From Lanius collurio (Eukaryota; Chordata; Aves; Passeriformes; Laniidae): 64,000 nucleotides of DNA. Numbering within the stretch: position 1 is the stretch's first letter; each line of letters opens with the position of its first letter. Position numbers and translations under genes: made by a program. The notes under the pieces are model-generated. The model had not been told where the DNA came from. It was given only the letters and a program-made list of their open reading frames with translations, and searched no databases. Below are positions 1 through 15,100 of the stretch, one piece after another. The stretch is taken from contig JACBWW010000003.1 in assembly GCA_020086605.1 (NCBI GenBank), positions 1,575,101 through 1,639,100 of the forward strand, written 5' to 3'.

Positions 1-2988
1 TCTTGAAGTGATGCTTCCTTTCTTCCATCTATTACTGAGGCTATCCTTGGTGAAAAATACAGATACATTTTTAGCTTTTCAACAAGGAATGAGAATGCAC
101 CTAGGAGAGGTTATTCAGCCTTCAGTCCAGAATTTACCTCTCAGGATCTGGGAGATGTGATTTAGTCTGCTCCTCGAACAAGGTTTACAGGTGATTTATA
201 CAACTCAGCAGCCTAATTTAAATGGAATGCCACTAGTATCTTAAGCCAAGAGAATCAAGGACACAGGTATGTGCAAATAAGAAATTGTACTCAAGTACTG
301 CAACTATTTGTACTGATGCAATAAATGCTAGGCTATCTGCCTCACATAAGGTTAGAAGAACATAGCATAAGAAAGCCATAAATTCCATAGGAAAACCTGT
401 GATACTTAAGATGGTAAAACCTTAATGTAGCACCCTTCAAAGCTGATGGAAGTGTCATGAAAAGAATTATTGAACATGAGTCAATCTTAAAACCTCCAGG
501 ATTGCCTGATGTGGTTGGTGGAGTCTTTGTGTGCACACTTGATCCTGTGGGTTGGTTTATCTGTTTGTATTTGATTTATACAATGCAAAAATTTGTTCTC
601 TTTCACAAGGGAGAATGCAGAATCTCTTTTTTGGTTGTGTAGCTTCCACATGAGTTCAGAGCCATCCTTGAAAGGGAACATGGAAACTCTTATAACATTC
701 TACAATCATGAACAAGTAGGAAAGTAAAAACTTTCAATATGTGAAATATAACCTCAGAAGTGACTTTGTCACAATGTTTCTTAAATCTTTGTAGAAAATA
801 ATTCGCTGAGTGACAATGACCAAGTTCACAGGAACTACCCAAAGCCTTTCAAAATTACTGTTGCTTCTTATGGATTTTATCAGTCTTTCATAGCAATGGT
901 TACTGAGTTTCTTCTTCCTCATGTAAATCCTAAAATTCATGCTTAGTGCTGGTATAAAGCCAAAGAATGCAATAGTACAGAGGTTATCATTAAGCTGATG
1001 AAAGGTATCACCAAAACTGATTCTCCCCCCGGAGATTCCTTAGAAGTGTAAGTAAGCAATTCAGCAGAGACAATGCCTCAGAGCACCGAAATTATTGAAA
1101 AGAATTCTTTCTTAGTAACTCAGATCAATGAGAACTGTCCTGTATGCTACAGACTATTAGAAATTATAACAGCAGATTTGTCAAAAATAAAATGTTTGGT
1201 AAAAATTGGAATGATACTAAACTGACACCCTTTGGAATTCATGTTTTCTTTCTTAACATTACAAAGGCAGTGCAATGCCTGTTGTGTATATATCCATCTA
1301 TAGGAGGATCGGGGTTTTGAATCTCTTTGCAAATTTTAAAGAAATAAAGGACTCCAGGACCTGTCAATCCTACAAATGTTAAGAGTCACCTCCTTCAACT
1401 GGAAGAACAAGATCATAACACTCCACAAATGAGTTAATTCTAAAAATAGGGATCTGCAAAAGTTAGAAAATTAGAATACTGTTTGTACAACTACTTGTTT
1501 TCTGTGATCTAGAAACAAGATCATCGAGATATGACCTAGTAATAGGTGAAAACATGGAATTACACTCCAGCATGAAACATTACATTTTATCAGACTTCCT
1601 ACTGTTGGACAGCTCTCATGGGTTAACTGCTTCAATTACAAGCAATACCAGTGCACTTGGTATCAATTTCTGCCGTATCAAAAAAGTCATCCAAGTGTGA
1701 AAAGTCAGACAACCACCGAAGTCTGAAAATCTATTTGAAGTATGTTGACATAATTCAGAAGTTGAAGCTTATCCAAATAAAAGAGAGAGAATCAGTCTGG
1801 CAAATTAAATGTAAAGTTAAACTCTTAAGGGAACTCACTACAAAAAACTCCAAAAACACATTACCCATGAAAAAAAAAAGAAACCAATAAAATTCTTCTC
1901 AAAAAATCATGAGAAAAAGCAGGTTTCTAGAGAGTCTATAGATCATCCAAGGGTCAAAGAGAAGATAATGACATAAGACTTTCTTTTTCATTCAGTAGTA
2001 ATATGAATTTTTTTTATGTTTCATTACAGAATGTTTTTTGGGGGTGGGGTGGGTGATTTGGGATGGGATATGGATGATACGATGGCAGGACATGACACCT
2101 TTGTAGCTGAATTGCTGATAAATGTTAACAACAGAACAAATCAACATCACTCTGATTGATAATTATCAAAAGAGTCTAAATGCCCCTAAGATAAAAGAGC
2201 AAAACTACTCTAGTAAAATTTCCCACTTCAAAAATCACACAGGATGGCCAAAATAAAGGCCAATTGCAAAGAAATGGAGAAGTACATTACAATGCTAAGC
2301 AACTGGACAATAAACTGGCAACTTAAATTTAATGAAGTTAGGACCCAGTTACTGCATATGGGGAGGAATAATCCCAGCTTCATAGAGGAAAATTACAGGC
2401 TTTAAAGTATTACTTCTGGGTAACTAGATCTTAGATAACACCAGGAAACTACCACCTCTGCAACTAGAAGAATCCAACGAGGAAAATAAAAGATTAGAAG
2501 TGACACAATAGGGGTATCTTGAATACCTGAATGGGAAAAAGTTTTTCATCTTTATTTCAGTAATAAGTGGTTGGTATGATGCACTCCAGAAATTGCCCTA
2601 ACATATTAAACAGAATGTGTACATGACACTAATGGCTAAACATTTCAAAACAAATCTATTCTGCAAATTTTTTTATCAGATCATTACCTACATGACATTT
2701 TTCCCTTTTCAGTGTTTTTACATTTCACACTGAAGCAGCAAGTTGAAAAAATAGCAGTAAAACATACATTCAAACATCTTTTGAGGCAATTATAAGAAAA
2801 GTGCTATTGTAAGGAGACCACATTGCAGAGAGTGAAACCACATGCATGTAACTTGTCAAATGGCTCATATACAGACTGGGACAAAGCTATGGACAGGACT
2901 GAACTCTGACACTCCAACTTGAGCTAGCACTGACACAAATCCTCCCATTCCCATCATAGAGCAAAACATGCTTTCATGTGATACTTAC
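1..2988 (-). other. PTPN3 intron, left part (gene continues beyond window)
   Basis: Sequence downstream of the donor at 2988. I looked for the next PTPN3 exon, which should begin in phase 2 and encode the segment after GSRNPAK, and did not find it. I see no repeat or RNA gene that I can name. Confidence 0.7.
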
Positions 2989-3161
2989 TTTGCTGGATTT
3001 CTAGAACCCAGTGTCCAATAATGTGATATTATCTTTTTTTCATGAGGTAGTGACTTCTTTGCCTGAAAAAATGTGTGATGCTCTACACAAGATTTCCAAA
3101 GATTTTTGCATGCTCGGTAATTTAACATGTTGAAGGCAACAATATGTTCTCTGGATTCATT
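2989..3161 (-). CDS. PTPN3: PTPN3 FERM F3 C-terminal exon (residues 277-333)
   Basis: A 173-bp exon beginning [20 protein letters not shown] and continuing through [13 protein letters not shown] to [11 protein letters not shown]. It holds the final F3 helix (C-K-LWK-C-VEHH-FF, the FERM end signature) and the start of the FERM-adjacent segment. The acceptor is TGTTACAG at 3162 and the donor a consensus GTAAGTAT at 2988. It ends in phase 2. This is the last PTPN3 exon in the window; the following exon is not in 1-2988. Confidence 0.95.
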
Positions 3162-6100
3162 CTGTAACATAGGGAACACCGTGTTTCAACACATACAAGG
3201 AGATGAAACAGTAAACAAGGTCATAAAACAACAATAAAGTTATTTCAAACTTAAACATGAAAAATACATTGAGGCAAACAAACAAACAAAAAAACCAGCA
3301 TATAGTAGATTTTGAGCTGGAGATGGCCAAAATATCGCTGTGACCATGTGAAATTCCAAACTGTAAAATGAGCACTTTAACAAGTTAATGAAATGTTAAT
3401 GAAATATTTAAGTCTAGAGTGGTAAAGATTTTGTTTATATGAGTTGTCATGTTACACCAATAAACATATTTCCAGGTTTCCAGTTAGATTTTGACCTCCT
3501 AAGACAAACAAAATTCTTCAAAACATTCCATTAAGAGTGCAATGTAAAAAGGCAAAAAACCCTCATTCTTTGAATTCAAACTCTTCACACAAGACTTCAA
3601 TTCAATAACATTCTTTCAAGCACAATAGTATGCAAAAAACATATTCTTGAGAGTCTTTCAGAAGACACTGAAGATGTTAACAGTGAACCTTCTTGGGGGA
3701 AAGAAAGTAGCTGTGATGGGACAGGAGCTGCTGGTACTGCTGTTCAAATCCACTCCTGCTTGGATGATAAAGTGAAGCCACAACGAGGAGGATCAGAAGG
3801 CAGCAGAATACACAACTTGTGTGTCTTGGTGCAAACTCTTACAAGTAACCTTAGTGCCAAACTGCCAGTGAAACACAAGTGCAACACAATTGTGTCACCC
3901 ATGTTTGGTGCAAGATCTTGTACAAAAGAAAGCTTTGGTTAGTTAATCTAGTTATTGATGAGAAGATAGAGCAAAGCAAATCGAAGATAACATGAGACCT
4001 TTAGTCAATTGCTATCACAGCACAGCACCTCAGTGAAAAAAAGTAAGTTTTCATCACTCATCTTTTCCAGCTCCTCTAAATTATGACTGATTTTGACATC
4101 TCAACACATAATTAGACAGGCAACGTTTTGCTTGCTCACAGCAAAAAGTCCTGTTGGGAAGTAACTACAGATAATTTTGGCTGGAATAGCCAATCTGTTT
4201 TCCTTGTGTTCTTTTTATTTCTAGACAGCATTTTACAAATGCCATGTATCAGAGATCAATCCTGCATTTTGCAAATCACATCATGTCTAGTTCAGAGAAT
4301 CTATGGCTTCAAACCCTCTTTTAGAAAATCAGTGAGACGCTCAAGAGAAAAAACGTTTTGCCTCTTGATTTAAAGTAAGCACTGAAAAACACTTAACTGA
4401 TTTCAATCTTTCAGTAATGTTTTTCCTATAACTACTAAAGCATTTAAAAAGTATTTTATTTTTAAGATGTGGGTTTGTTATTTGAGTCTCTTGCATACTG
4501 GAACCAATTCATCTTCTGTCAGTTCACCACACTTGCTTCTAAGTATGTACATAAAATAAAGCAGGAAAGCATAATGAAATCTTAACTCAGAATTTCTTGA
4601 AATATATAAAGCCTACATCACAAGGATTTAATGACAAATGCCATTTCTGACACACTCCCTGTTGGTTGAACACCACTTGAAGGGTTTTACTACTCCAACA
4701 GACAAGTAAAAGGAAGTGTACAGATATTTTTATTGGCCTGAAGCACCGGTCTTTCAATTGTCACAAAAATTATTTTATCCAGACTTCCCAATTATCCTGA
4801 AAAGCCCTAGTATAAAGATAAAGAATTAAGCATGCCTAATAGTCTGCTTCTTAAATTTAGATTGAAAACAGTAATGAATTTTACTTGTTACATGACAAGT
4901 GTGCTTTTCTGTTGTCACAGAACCTTCTTAGCAACCTTAAAGTATGCTGGAATTTTTAACATGGATTTAAGCTAGGAAAAATATTTTGAGAAGTTTCATA
5001 AAAATTTATTCAATTTTTAGACTAACATGATCTTTTGTTAATAAAATCTGCCTCACTAAGAGGCCATCTTGCAAGTCGTGCTGTTAAACCTGTGTACTTT
5101 TTTAAAGGTGAGGAGAGTTCTAGTGGGATCCAAGGATCTAATGCTCATCATACTCTCAGCTCAAGTTCTAACAGAATGGCATTTTAATGATGATCAAGAA
5201 ATAAGCATTAGAGAAATTTGATGCCATTAAGGTAAAGGGAACAATTTCACATAGCTGAAGCGTCTTGCTGGTTCAGTATAAGGAAGAACTTTTGCATCAG
5301 CTGTATGAGTATTCTATTCCCAGAAAATATGAGAATAGCTACAGCATAGAAAGATATATTTTAGTATGCAGCAAATGAAGTTGTTTTTAAGAATTAGATA
5401 GGAACATAGAAAATAAAATTCCATTTCTGAAAGGTACAAAGTGTTGGCTATAAACAGCATAGCTCCTATTCCTACCTTGAATTCTATACCTTTCACTAAG
5501 CCTACATGTCATGAGCTTCTATAGCATCATTCATTGATTCATCAGTCTTGCTCCCCAGTCCTTATGTAGTTCTTCAGTAGAAACAGAAGAAATATTGCAT
5601 ACTCCTAATCAAGTAGCTGATCAACAGACTGAAGCAGTGGGAGGATAAAAGAGAAGGTGAATAGCAGGGAAAGAGTGATAAAGTAAGTTGATTTTTCAGA
5701 AAAGGCACATAAGGAAAGAAAAATTGAGTAAAAGAAAGAAGGAAAATAAATCAATGAAATATGGCACATCGTAGAGGACTGCAAATTCATTGCCTTTGAG
5801 AACTTTCTGTAGATTTTTGTAAAGAATCTACATAAAATATAAAAGAAGTTCAAGAGAACTGTCATCATCATCAGTCAAACCTTGCCTATGAATGTACAGT
5901 ATTGGCTCTGTTTTCCCCACGTTCTTTCACCTTCCTTACTTTCAGATTCATTTACCTATTTGCTTCTGTATTTCCAAGCAGAAAAACTGATCAATTCAAA
6001 GACTGACACCAACGCAATCATTTGCCCTCACACACCCCTCAAGCATCCCACTGTTCTGGGGAAACCCCCAGGACTCCACTGCCCTCTCTCCTACTGCACT

Positions 6101-9100
6101 GCACCAGCAAGGTTTTCCAAGCAATACCACTGGAGTACTGCACACCTGATGCCCTAAATTTCAACCAAAGGGGGCTGACAAGGATGGATGTACCACAGAT
6201 TTAGTAGCACACCTGGTCTGCTTTTTCATACATACTGAGAAGGAGTAAAAAGGTCATGCAGCTGGCCCTACTTTTCCTATGGTTCTGTAGCTCTTTAAGC
6301 GTGGCACTGTGTGCATTATTGTCATCTCCTTAGGTTATGACACAAAGAACTATGATCACTTCAGAGCAGGCAAGCTAAAAGAATCAAGAGCCTTGAACTG
6401 TCATCATTTATCAAATGTTTAATTGAAAAAATTAAGATTGCTGCTCTCTTCAAAGGTGACACAGGTCCCCAGAGAGAAAAATTCTACTTTTGACAGCTGT
6501 CAAGCCTTTATGTAATGAACACATATATTTTATTTTAAGTCCACAGATTGTTCTATATTGACACTTTATTCTTCTATATTCCAAAACCAATGTAAGTACA
6601 CTAATTTCCAGAGAATCATAGGATGGTGTGGGCTGGATGGGACCTTAAAAACATCTCGCTCCAAGCCTTATTTTACTAATAATTTTTGGAGAGTTCTGTT
6701 TATTCTCACAGACACATTTAAAAACTGCAGTCTGTAAGCCTGCCCTTATTTGTATATTTGGAAATATTTTGATTTTAAAATTACTACTTATCAGTGAATT
6801 TTTAATCCTCAAACCCAGGAGAAGTTACCATTTGCAAGTCTTTACACTCATGAGGGAGTAGAATGGTTTAACAACCACTCATTTCTTCATGCAGTGAAAT
6901 ATATATGAACAGACTGTGACATGTCTGCATATAAACAATATCTTTAGAAACTTACAGCTAGTAAAAACACTTAAGATGCCCCCTACAGTGTGTAAGGACA
7001 CGCTCTGTGCACGCTTTGTGCGTGTGCAAGCAATAGTGCAGTAACACTGTCTCTAACTTTGTTTGAACATGAATCCTGAAGAGTAATGTGTGCATATTTG
7101 CAGATACCTCAAATTTCAAAGAACTCACCAAACTGGGAGAAAAGAAAGACATATAGGGAAAAAAAAAAAAAAAACAACAAAACAAAAAAAACACCATTTT
7201 TCTTCTGGGTAAAAATGGCCTCCCTAGAAATCTGTGTTCAGCAGATCTTCTAATCTATGTGGGTCCAGAAGTGGTCTTGTAACACAGCTCCTATCAATTT
7301 AAGAGCTCATTTACTACTAGAAAGAGCCTTCATGAGGTTTAGGTACAAGTTAACACTTATCTTTAACTATGTTCTCAAGTTTTGTCCTCAACTGAATTAA
7401 AATATTTATACATCTGCTGATCACTAGTTTCTGAGAGGTTTTTTTCTGTCCTAATCTATGCTCTTTTTACAAAGATACTTTAATTTTTTCATTTTTGTTG
7501 CAGCACAATAATAATAAGTAATCAAAATTTCCCTCTCCATTGAATAGACTAATATTTCAACTGTTCTGCAAAGAGAACAAAGCAACCAACAGAAGCCAAC
7601 TCCTAACAGCAGAAAAATTTTACATTAGTTTTATCAACTGTCTTCTCAGAATTTGACAACTCCTAAAACTCTCATACACATAGCAGGATGTGTGCTATTC
7701 CCCTTTTCAACCTCATTTTTTCAGCTGCAAAGCTCTCCTTTCCTCCAGGAACCTTGCTTTCTTTCTGAGCTCTGAGCCCCATAAACTGAAAGGATCTCAC
7801 ATAGTCCCCGAGATGGGATAAGCAGTTGTTTAGTAGGTTCACTGCATTAAGGAACTCTACAGGGCAGGGAGGGCAACAAAGTGAAGAGCAGAAGATGCTG
7901 ATGAGAGAAGGGAAATATGCTAAGATAATAATTAGAGAAAGGATGGAGATCGGCATTTACCCAAAGTCTCCAAGGGAGAAGAAACCTCCATGAGAAAGGT
8001 ACAGGCCAACAGACTGAAAGTGGAGGGATTCAGTGTTGGGAGAAAAGAAAAAATAAACCAAAGAAAGGGAAAAAGAGAGGGAATAAGCAGACTAGAATAG
8101 CCAGACCAAGTTAACAATACAGAGTTTCAAAGGCAAGTTACCACAACACAGCCTTTTGATCTGCAGTTTGCAGGTTACATTCAATATAAAAATACTGAAT
8201 ATGACCACTTGAGCAAAACAAAATTAGAGGACTACTTACATGTTTTTGCCGTTGTTGTATAAAAAACTTTTTCCTTTTAAAGGAAATTTTTAATATGTTC
8301 ACCCTAGAAGAAAGAAACAAGCCATGAAATACTGAACAGTGTTTAGAAGCACAAAACAATGAAAAGTAATACTGCATACAGCAAGCCTGAAAGATTATAG
8401 CTGTAAAATATTCAATGAATAATATGCAGCCATCTCCTGTGCTGAGTGGCAAATAGATGTCCTCGTTTAATCTTTAAATAGTTCACAGCAGTTGTCTCCC
8501 ACCAAATCTATTCTTGCAGTAAAAACTTGATGACATCTTCTACACTAAGCTGCACAAATGTAAAATGTGTCAACTTTTGTATAACTTCAGAGTCATATGA
8601 CAACTGTGACTAAAGGAACAAAATTTAAGACCCTAATGACATGATAAGATTGGTCTTACAACAACTGAAACTTCGCAGAGGCTTTGCAGAATTGGTTTCA
8701 TAATGTGAAAAATATCATGTACTTGGTGTTAATAACTAAACAAAGCCTCTAGCTAAAATCATAATTTTAGAAGGATGAAAACTGTAAGAATGAGTATTAA
8801 TATATTTTTCACTTCATTAACATTGCTATGTAATTTATGTGGTAATTTTAGAACTGAACACCTCTTTTGATACATACACAGTGTGAATACATATTTTCTA
8901 AAGTAAAGATTACAACTAGAACTGGTGCTCAAGCAATTTTCATTTTAATTATATGCTTATCAGTTTTGCTAAATTAAACAAACTTCTACCTACCCACACA
9001 CCTTCCCACAGCAAAACAAGATTTGTCTAAAATATCTAAATTTTCTCTGCAATAGTTCTACTTCAGTAACTGAAAATCTGCATTTTTCAGACAAAGAAAT

Positions 9101-12100
9101 CTCTGATCTGTGGTCAGCTGGAATCTTATAGATGGCTTAAGGAAAGCTATTTAAGGCCTGATCCAGTTATGTTTGCCTGAAAAAAAATCATGAAAGGGTT
9201 TTGTAAATTTACTGCTAAGAGTCTCAGAATATTCTTGTGCACTGATTCTTCACAGGATGTTAGATATCATCACATATGAACTATATTGAAAGTCCTCTCA
9301 GTTTTGGCACAGTTTTTGCATCACTCTCATCTAGCAGGATGGCATAAAATTCATTCACTATTGCTCATGGGAAGGCACTTGAGTTATAGAGCAATATCCT
9401 TCATGGATACAGGAAAGTACATTTGTGAGTTACTAACAAGAATATTCATGGTATTACCTATCCCCCCTCCTGCACAAGAGGTGGAAAACAGTGTGTGCCA
9501 ATTTCAGAAAATGCTTTTCTCCATCAATTACAGAACCACAAAGAAATAGGTATTTCAATACTATCCTTTGGCAAGACAAATGATGTGAAAATCAATGGAA
9601 AATTGAAATCATATCCTCTGCTACTAGTAGGTCAACTCTTTAAACACTCGAGTCATTTGTCTTGCTACCTCAAACAACAGTGATCTGTGTCGCTCATCTA
9701 GAAGTTCTAGATTCTGAACTACCTGACAAGTCATATAAATTTTCATTTGTATTTATGAAGCTGCAACTCATTATATATTAATTCTTCCTTGATTCTAGTA
9801 CCACTCTCCCTGAACTAGTACCACTCAAGTTTTGTGTTTCTGCTTCTTTCTTACCACATTCTTGACTTAGATAAAACTTCAACAAATAATTTTTTGGAGT
9901 TATTCTCAACTTACACAATTGCTGTCATGGTCTGCTCTTACGTCAACATAGTGCCAGCAAAAATGCAAGACACAGAAAAATAATCTTGCAGACTAAGCAA
10001 CAAACCTCCCACCCAAGAACAAAAGGGGAACCACCATCACAAAGTACCAAAACTCTCTCAATCCCTCTCCTTGACATCCTACTTTTTTTTTTTTTAATTA
10101 AAAAATAAAAACCTCAGCAAAACCAAAAAAATCTCACCAAACCAAAAGAAACCCATACAAAAAAACCCCAATCCCCCCAAAACAAAAATCCAAACCCACA
10201 ATTCCCTACATGACAATTTAATCACTTCAAGCCAAATCAGGGCTTTAAGTTTCCTTTATTTTGACACTCACCTAAACAAAGCATCTCCATTAATTCCATT
10301 AATTCTTCTTAAAGTAGAACTAAACTTATTTAGTTCAGGGATAAAGAACACCTGCTACTCTGACATTTTTATTTAACAATAACTAAAAATCATTTGCAGT
10401 GCTACGTCTAAAAATTGAGTGAATGTTCACATCTAGAAAAATCTACAAAAAGATCCAAGCAATTAAGGTGACAAAGGATTTAGACTTAACAAGTTCTTGA
10501 AGATGCCATACCCAAAACTTACAAGAACAGAATGCAGTTACTGTTACTATAACTAGTGGCTCAGTGGCCCTTCTCTCCCACCAATAATCTGTCGACTGAC
10601 TGTGCAACATTCACAAATCATTAAATTTCATGGTTTACTTATAAAGCACTCACTAGTTGTAGCATATTAAGAATGATGGATCTTTTGGGTCCCATCTTCC
10701 TATCATTCACAAGCATCAAAAAAGATTTGTCACTCCGTGGGCCACAGAATTGCTAATTTCTGATTAAACTGGCAGTCCTGTCCTAGCACTTAGTACTAAC
10801 AGTTCATTCTAATGACTTGATGCAAATAAAGTTTCTTTACCTGTAAATCCTACACTTTGCCACTGAAAGATTCATCAAGAAAGCTTCTGTCCCATTTGCT
10901 ATGTAAGATAGTTGTTTTCCAAGTTTTAACTAGCAATGTACTTATGCATTCCTCAAGCAGCTTCTCTGAAGTTTTCAAGGCAGTGAAACTGCATACACAA
11001 AATAGCATTTAATACCTAACTTTAGTTGCTGCTGATATAGAGAGTATTTATATGTTTTTGCCATTAATATTTAGCTTGCAAAATCAATTAGGAAATTACC
11101 ACAGAACAGTTAAGCACCCTTGAGAATAACTCTGCAGAGTGTATAAAATACTGCATTAAATCCAAAGTTATTTTTTAAACCTATCTTGACTTGCATTGCC
11201 GCTGACTGATCAGTCAGCTCTTTAGGTAGGTTGCTTTGATTGAAAAGTCTCTTTTTGCCAAGGCAGAACTTTCTCACTGCCTGTGTTCCTGAAAACTTTT
11301 GGTCCCCTTTGACTACTACCATATGGCATAGTTGTATTGTTGTCATCCACTGCAGAGTATTTTACTTAAAATTTTGGTAAGAGTGCTCTGATGGTGTTTG
11401 CTGCCACCTTGAGTTCTACCTCGTTAATGGTGAAGTCTGCACAGTTCCAAGGAAAAACCACTTGGTACAAATGGTGTTACATAAAAAGCCTAAATAAATA
11501 CCACTTCAGGCATTACAGAAATATATCCTGCTTTGAGGTCTAAAATAAAAGTGAGAATCCATACTACAAATACATCCCAAGCAACTCTGCTCTCTGGCTT
11601 TCAGTGTTTGCTTGTTTTGGCAGGGATCAGGGAATGGACATCAATCCCACACAAAGAATTGTGATTACCCCATGCAAGATGCCAGAAATAAAATATCAAA
11701 AAGTTAGTCCCTGTGTAGGTAGCTTTTGCTTTCAAGATGAAAAGAAATTTTTAGAGACAGAGAGAGAGTAGGAAAGCTTGGAACAATTACATTAGCTGTC
11801 AGCTGAAAATATTACTGCCTAAACCTCATGTTTTAGAGTGGGAATTATCTGAACTGAAAAACCTGTGGGTTTTATTTCCCCCAATTTCTTTCTGTAAATG
11901 AGAATAGGCTTTTGTGAAAAATGTTTTAGCATCTGTGTTTTATTCCATGGCTTTCTCCAGGAATAAAAGTAGCACAGGAAGTTGTAGATTCCTCCTGTCT
12001 TGTGTGCTATGAACTATCTTTCCCTTCCTTAAAAAATCCATATAAGTCACAGATTTTAAAATGCCATTGTTCTATGGTTTTCAGGAACAACTGTTATCCA

Positions 12101-15100
12101 TTGATACCTTACTTAGGTCAACTAAGTTGGCAGAACAAGACTGGCAGAAGACAGAAAATGTGCCTCCAGCTGGCAGTTTTTAAAACCAGCAGCAGTTAAA
12201 AGAAGCCGAGAGGCTGATGTATGAAAGAGCAGCACTCAAAGTACAAAGATAAAAGATAAGTCTTTTATGCTTTAATGTGCATTAGAAATGGAAAAATAAA
12301 AGTTTTCACTGTGCTGCTGTATGAGAGCATTATTATTGGCATACATTTATCAAGGATGATCACAGTATATCCCAGAGAGTTGAAATGCAACTCACAGCAA
12401 ATTAAAAAAAGAAAAATCTAAAGACTATGCAGTGCAATTTTCCCTAGAATTTTAATTGAAACTGATTTTATTGCTTTTTTATAGGAAATAACTGTTTGTT
12501 TGGGTTCATAAATGAAAGGATGGAATGATTCTAGTATTTAAAGAATACAGCTAGGGAGGGGGTTTTTTTATAATTAAGGGCCAAAAAGCAAGTACAACTA
12601 CTTGGAACACATTTTTCTGTCATGATTAAGAACACTATACTATCTTATTGAAGAAGCTGTTCAGAAAACCTTTTACAAATTCAACAAAGAACTTATGTAT
12701 AACGTGACAAAGCTATAGATTTATCAAGCACAAAAAACCAAGTTCATCTCTCTTTTTTAAAAGATTGGAAAAAAATTCTTTCTGATCCAATCCAAACCTT
12801 AAGGAAACGCCCAACCTCCACATAATTTCTAACTCAGGTTGTAATTTTAATTATGGTATAACTAATAAAGCCCAAAAGCACTTTTAAATAATTATAGCTT
12901 ATGTAACTTCTCATGTCATTCACATTAGAGTTTTTGTGCACATTGTTTCTCTGCAGAGAAAAGAATTTTCTATTGGTGCTATTTTCAACAGCACCATCAT
13001 GCATTCAAATGTTTTACGTATCAGAGAATAATGTAAAGGTCTCTCCCCTGCTGACTCTAAACCTTGCTAATGTTATATATCCATATTTGATGAGATTTAA
13101 AAATGTCTAAAATATATTATCCTACTTCCTGTAAATCTGAAACTCCAAATAACTCATTTTACATTTCTACTCCAAAAAGCAAATATCTTCTTGGTGAATG
13201 CCATGTTAAAAAGTTCAGACTGAACATACTTCAGACTAAATTAGCTGCTGAGCTTTAACAGCAATACTGACTGGTTTTGTTTGTTCTCAAAGAGAAATAT
13301 TATTGGGCATAACTGCAGCAAATCTCTAAGACTACAGGGTCCTCCTAATCACATACTCATACCTGTATGTAAATTAACTTGATCAAGATTTTACATAGTG
13401 CAAGGACTTCAAAAGTCTTAGAGATTTAAAAGCTTAGGCAAGTTTTCATTTTTATCTGAACACAAGAAAATACCACAATACTTCACAAAGAACAAATATA
13501 TGTATTGTAGAGATTGTAAAAACTGACATATTTCTTCACAAGAAATGAATTTACCAGGGATAGAAGCTTGTACAGATGAGTTTTCTATATACAGCAATTC
13601 CACCGGATGCAATCCCAATCATAAGATCTAGATTATGGAGATCCTGAAAAAGAAAAATACTGTAAGAACACAGATGTAGTTTGTGTCATTTATATTTATC
13701 TACTAAGAAGTTTATTTTCAAGCTTTCTATAACTAAATTGCTACACTTGAGGAAAAAAAATTCAGTGGCATTTTTGAGTATTGATTTTCATGTATGTCTT
13801 TCCTTTGATGTTATCCATTACATATTCTAAATATTATTCATTCATTAAAACAAGTTGTAATGTTCATCCTACTACCCTGGATATTCCTTAGGTCTGTATC
13901 AAGAGTAAATCTGTAAGTCCAGCCTCATTAATTTCAGGAAAGAAGTTGAAGTACTTCCCAAGATTAGTCAGGTAAATGTCACAGAAGTTTGGGAACTAAA
14001 CAAAAATTTCCTCATTATAAGCTGTTTAAAAAGAGAGAGGAAATAATTCCTTACTTTCTCCTAAAAGGTCTTACCAAGGAAGAGTGCACAGGAGGTGACC
14101 ACAATTTTGCATATGAGAGTATGTTGGAGAAATACACATGGGTACATGAACGTTTGATATGCTAAATGAAATCCTTTATTAACTAAATCAAAAGCTGTGC
14201 ATTAGCTTAATACATGCAGCTGTGAAAAAAAATATCATAAATTTACAATCCTTTCTAGGTATTGAGATATTCAAGAGGAGATACATTCCTCCATTTAAAC
14301 AAACATTGAGCTAAAAAAATCCCAAAAAGGCAGGGAGGAGGATGCTGGATGGTCATTTTGAGCCTAAACTCAGACTGATATTAGAGAAGTTAGAAATCTT
14401 GGCTTCCCATTTCTTATGATCAATACACACTAATATGTTATTACACAGATTGCTAAACAGAGCTAAATGCATACATAAATCCACACGTAAGTAGAATCCA
14501 TTGTTTAAAATACCAAGTTTGACTCAAAAGCAGCTTCATGTTGTTTTTAAAGGACAGCCAGTGGGTACCAGATTCTTTGAAAGCCTTCAGTAGCATAGTT
14601 GCTCCTCTAGATGGTACTCTGGGCTCAATTAATAGATAGCTTTCCTCCATGTCCAATCCTAATTTCTTTATATTAATAAGGTGCAGTAAAAATAGAGCAG
14701 GTAGCACATGCTCTAACAATAGTGTGGAAAGTCTACAATAAATCCTCCAAAAATAGTTTAACAGAAGTGAGATACGGGCACATGAACGAGTAAAGTCCAA
14801 CCTAATTTGCAAAGCATAATACAGGAATCAGAAATGACATCCCTTTATTTTAATGTGTGGGAAGAACACTGAGGTATTCAGGAGATTAATGCATGTAATG
14901 TAGCTTTGTCTGCCATGATATGGCCAACCTAAAGCAGGGCAGAAAATTGTATTATTAGCACTTGGAACTTATTCCAGGTTTGTGCTTTTAAAAATCAATA
15001 CTGGGAAGAAAAACAGCTTTAAGAGTAAGGGCTGAAAATCGACATGATTAAGCAGAAATAAAGGATTATCTAAACACTTGATAGGGATTAATTAGGCTAA

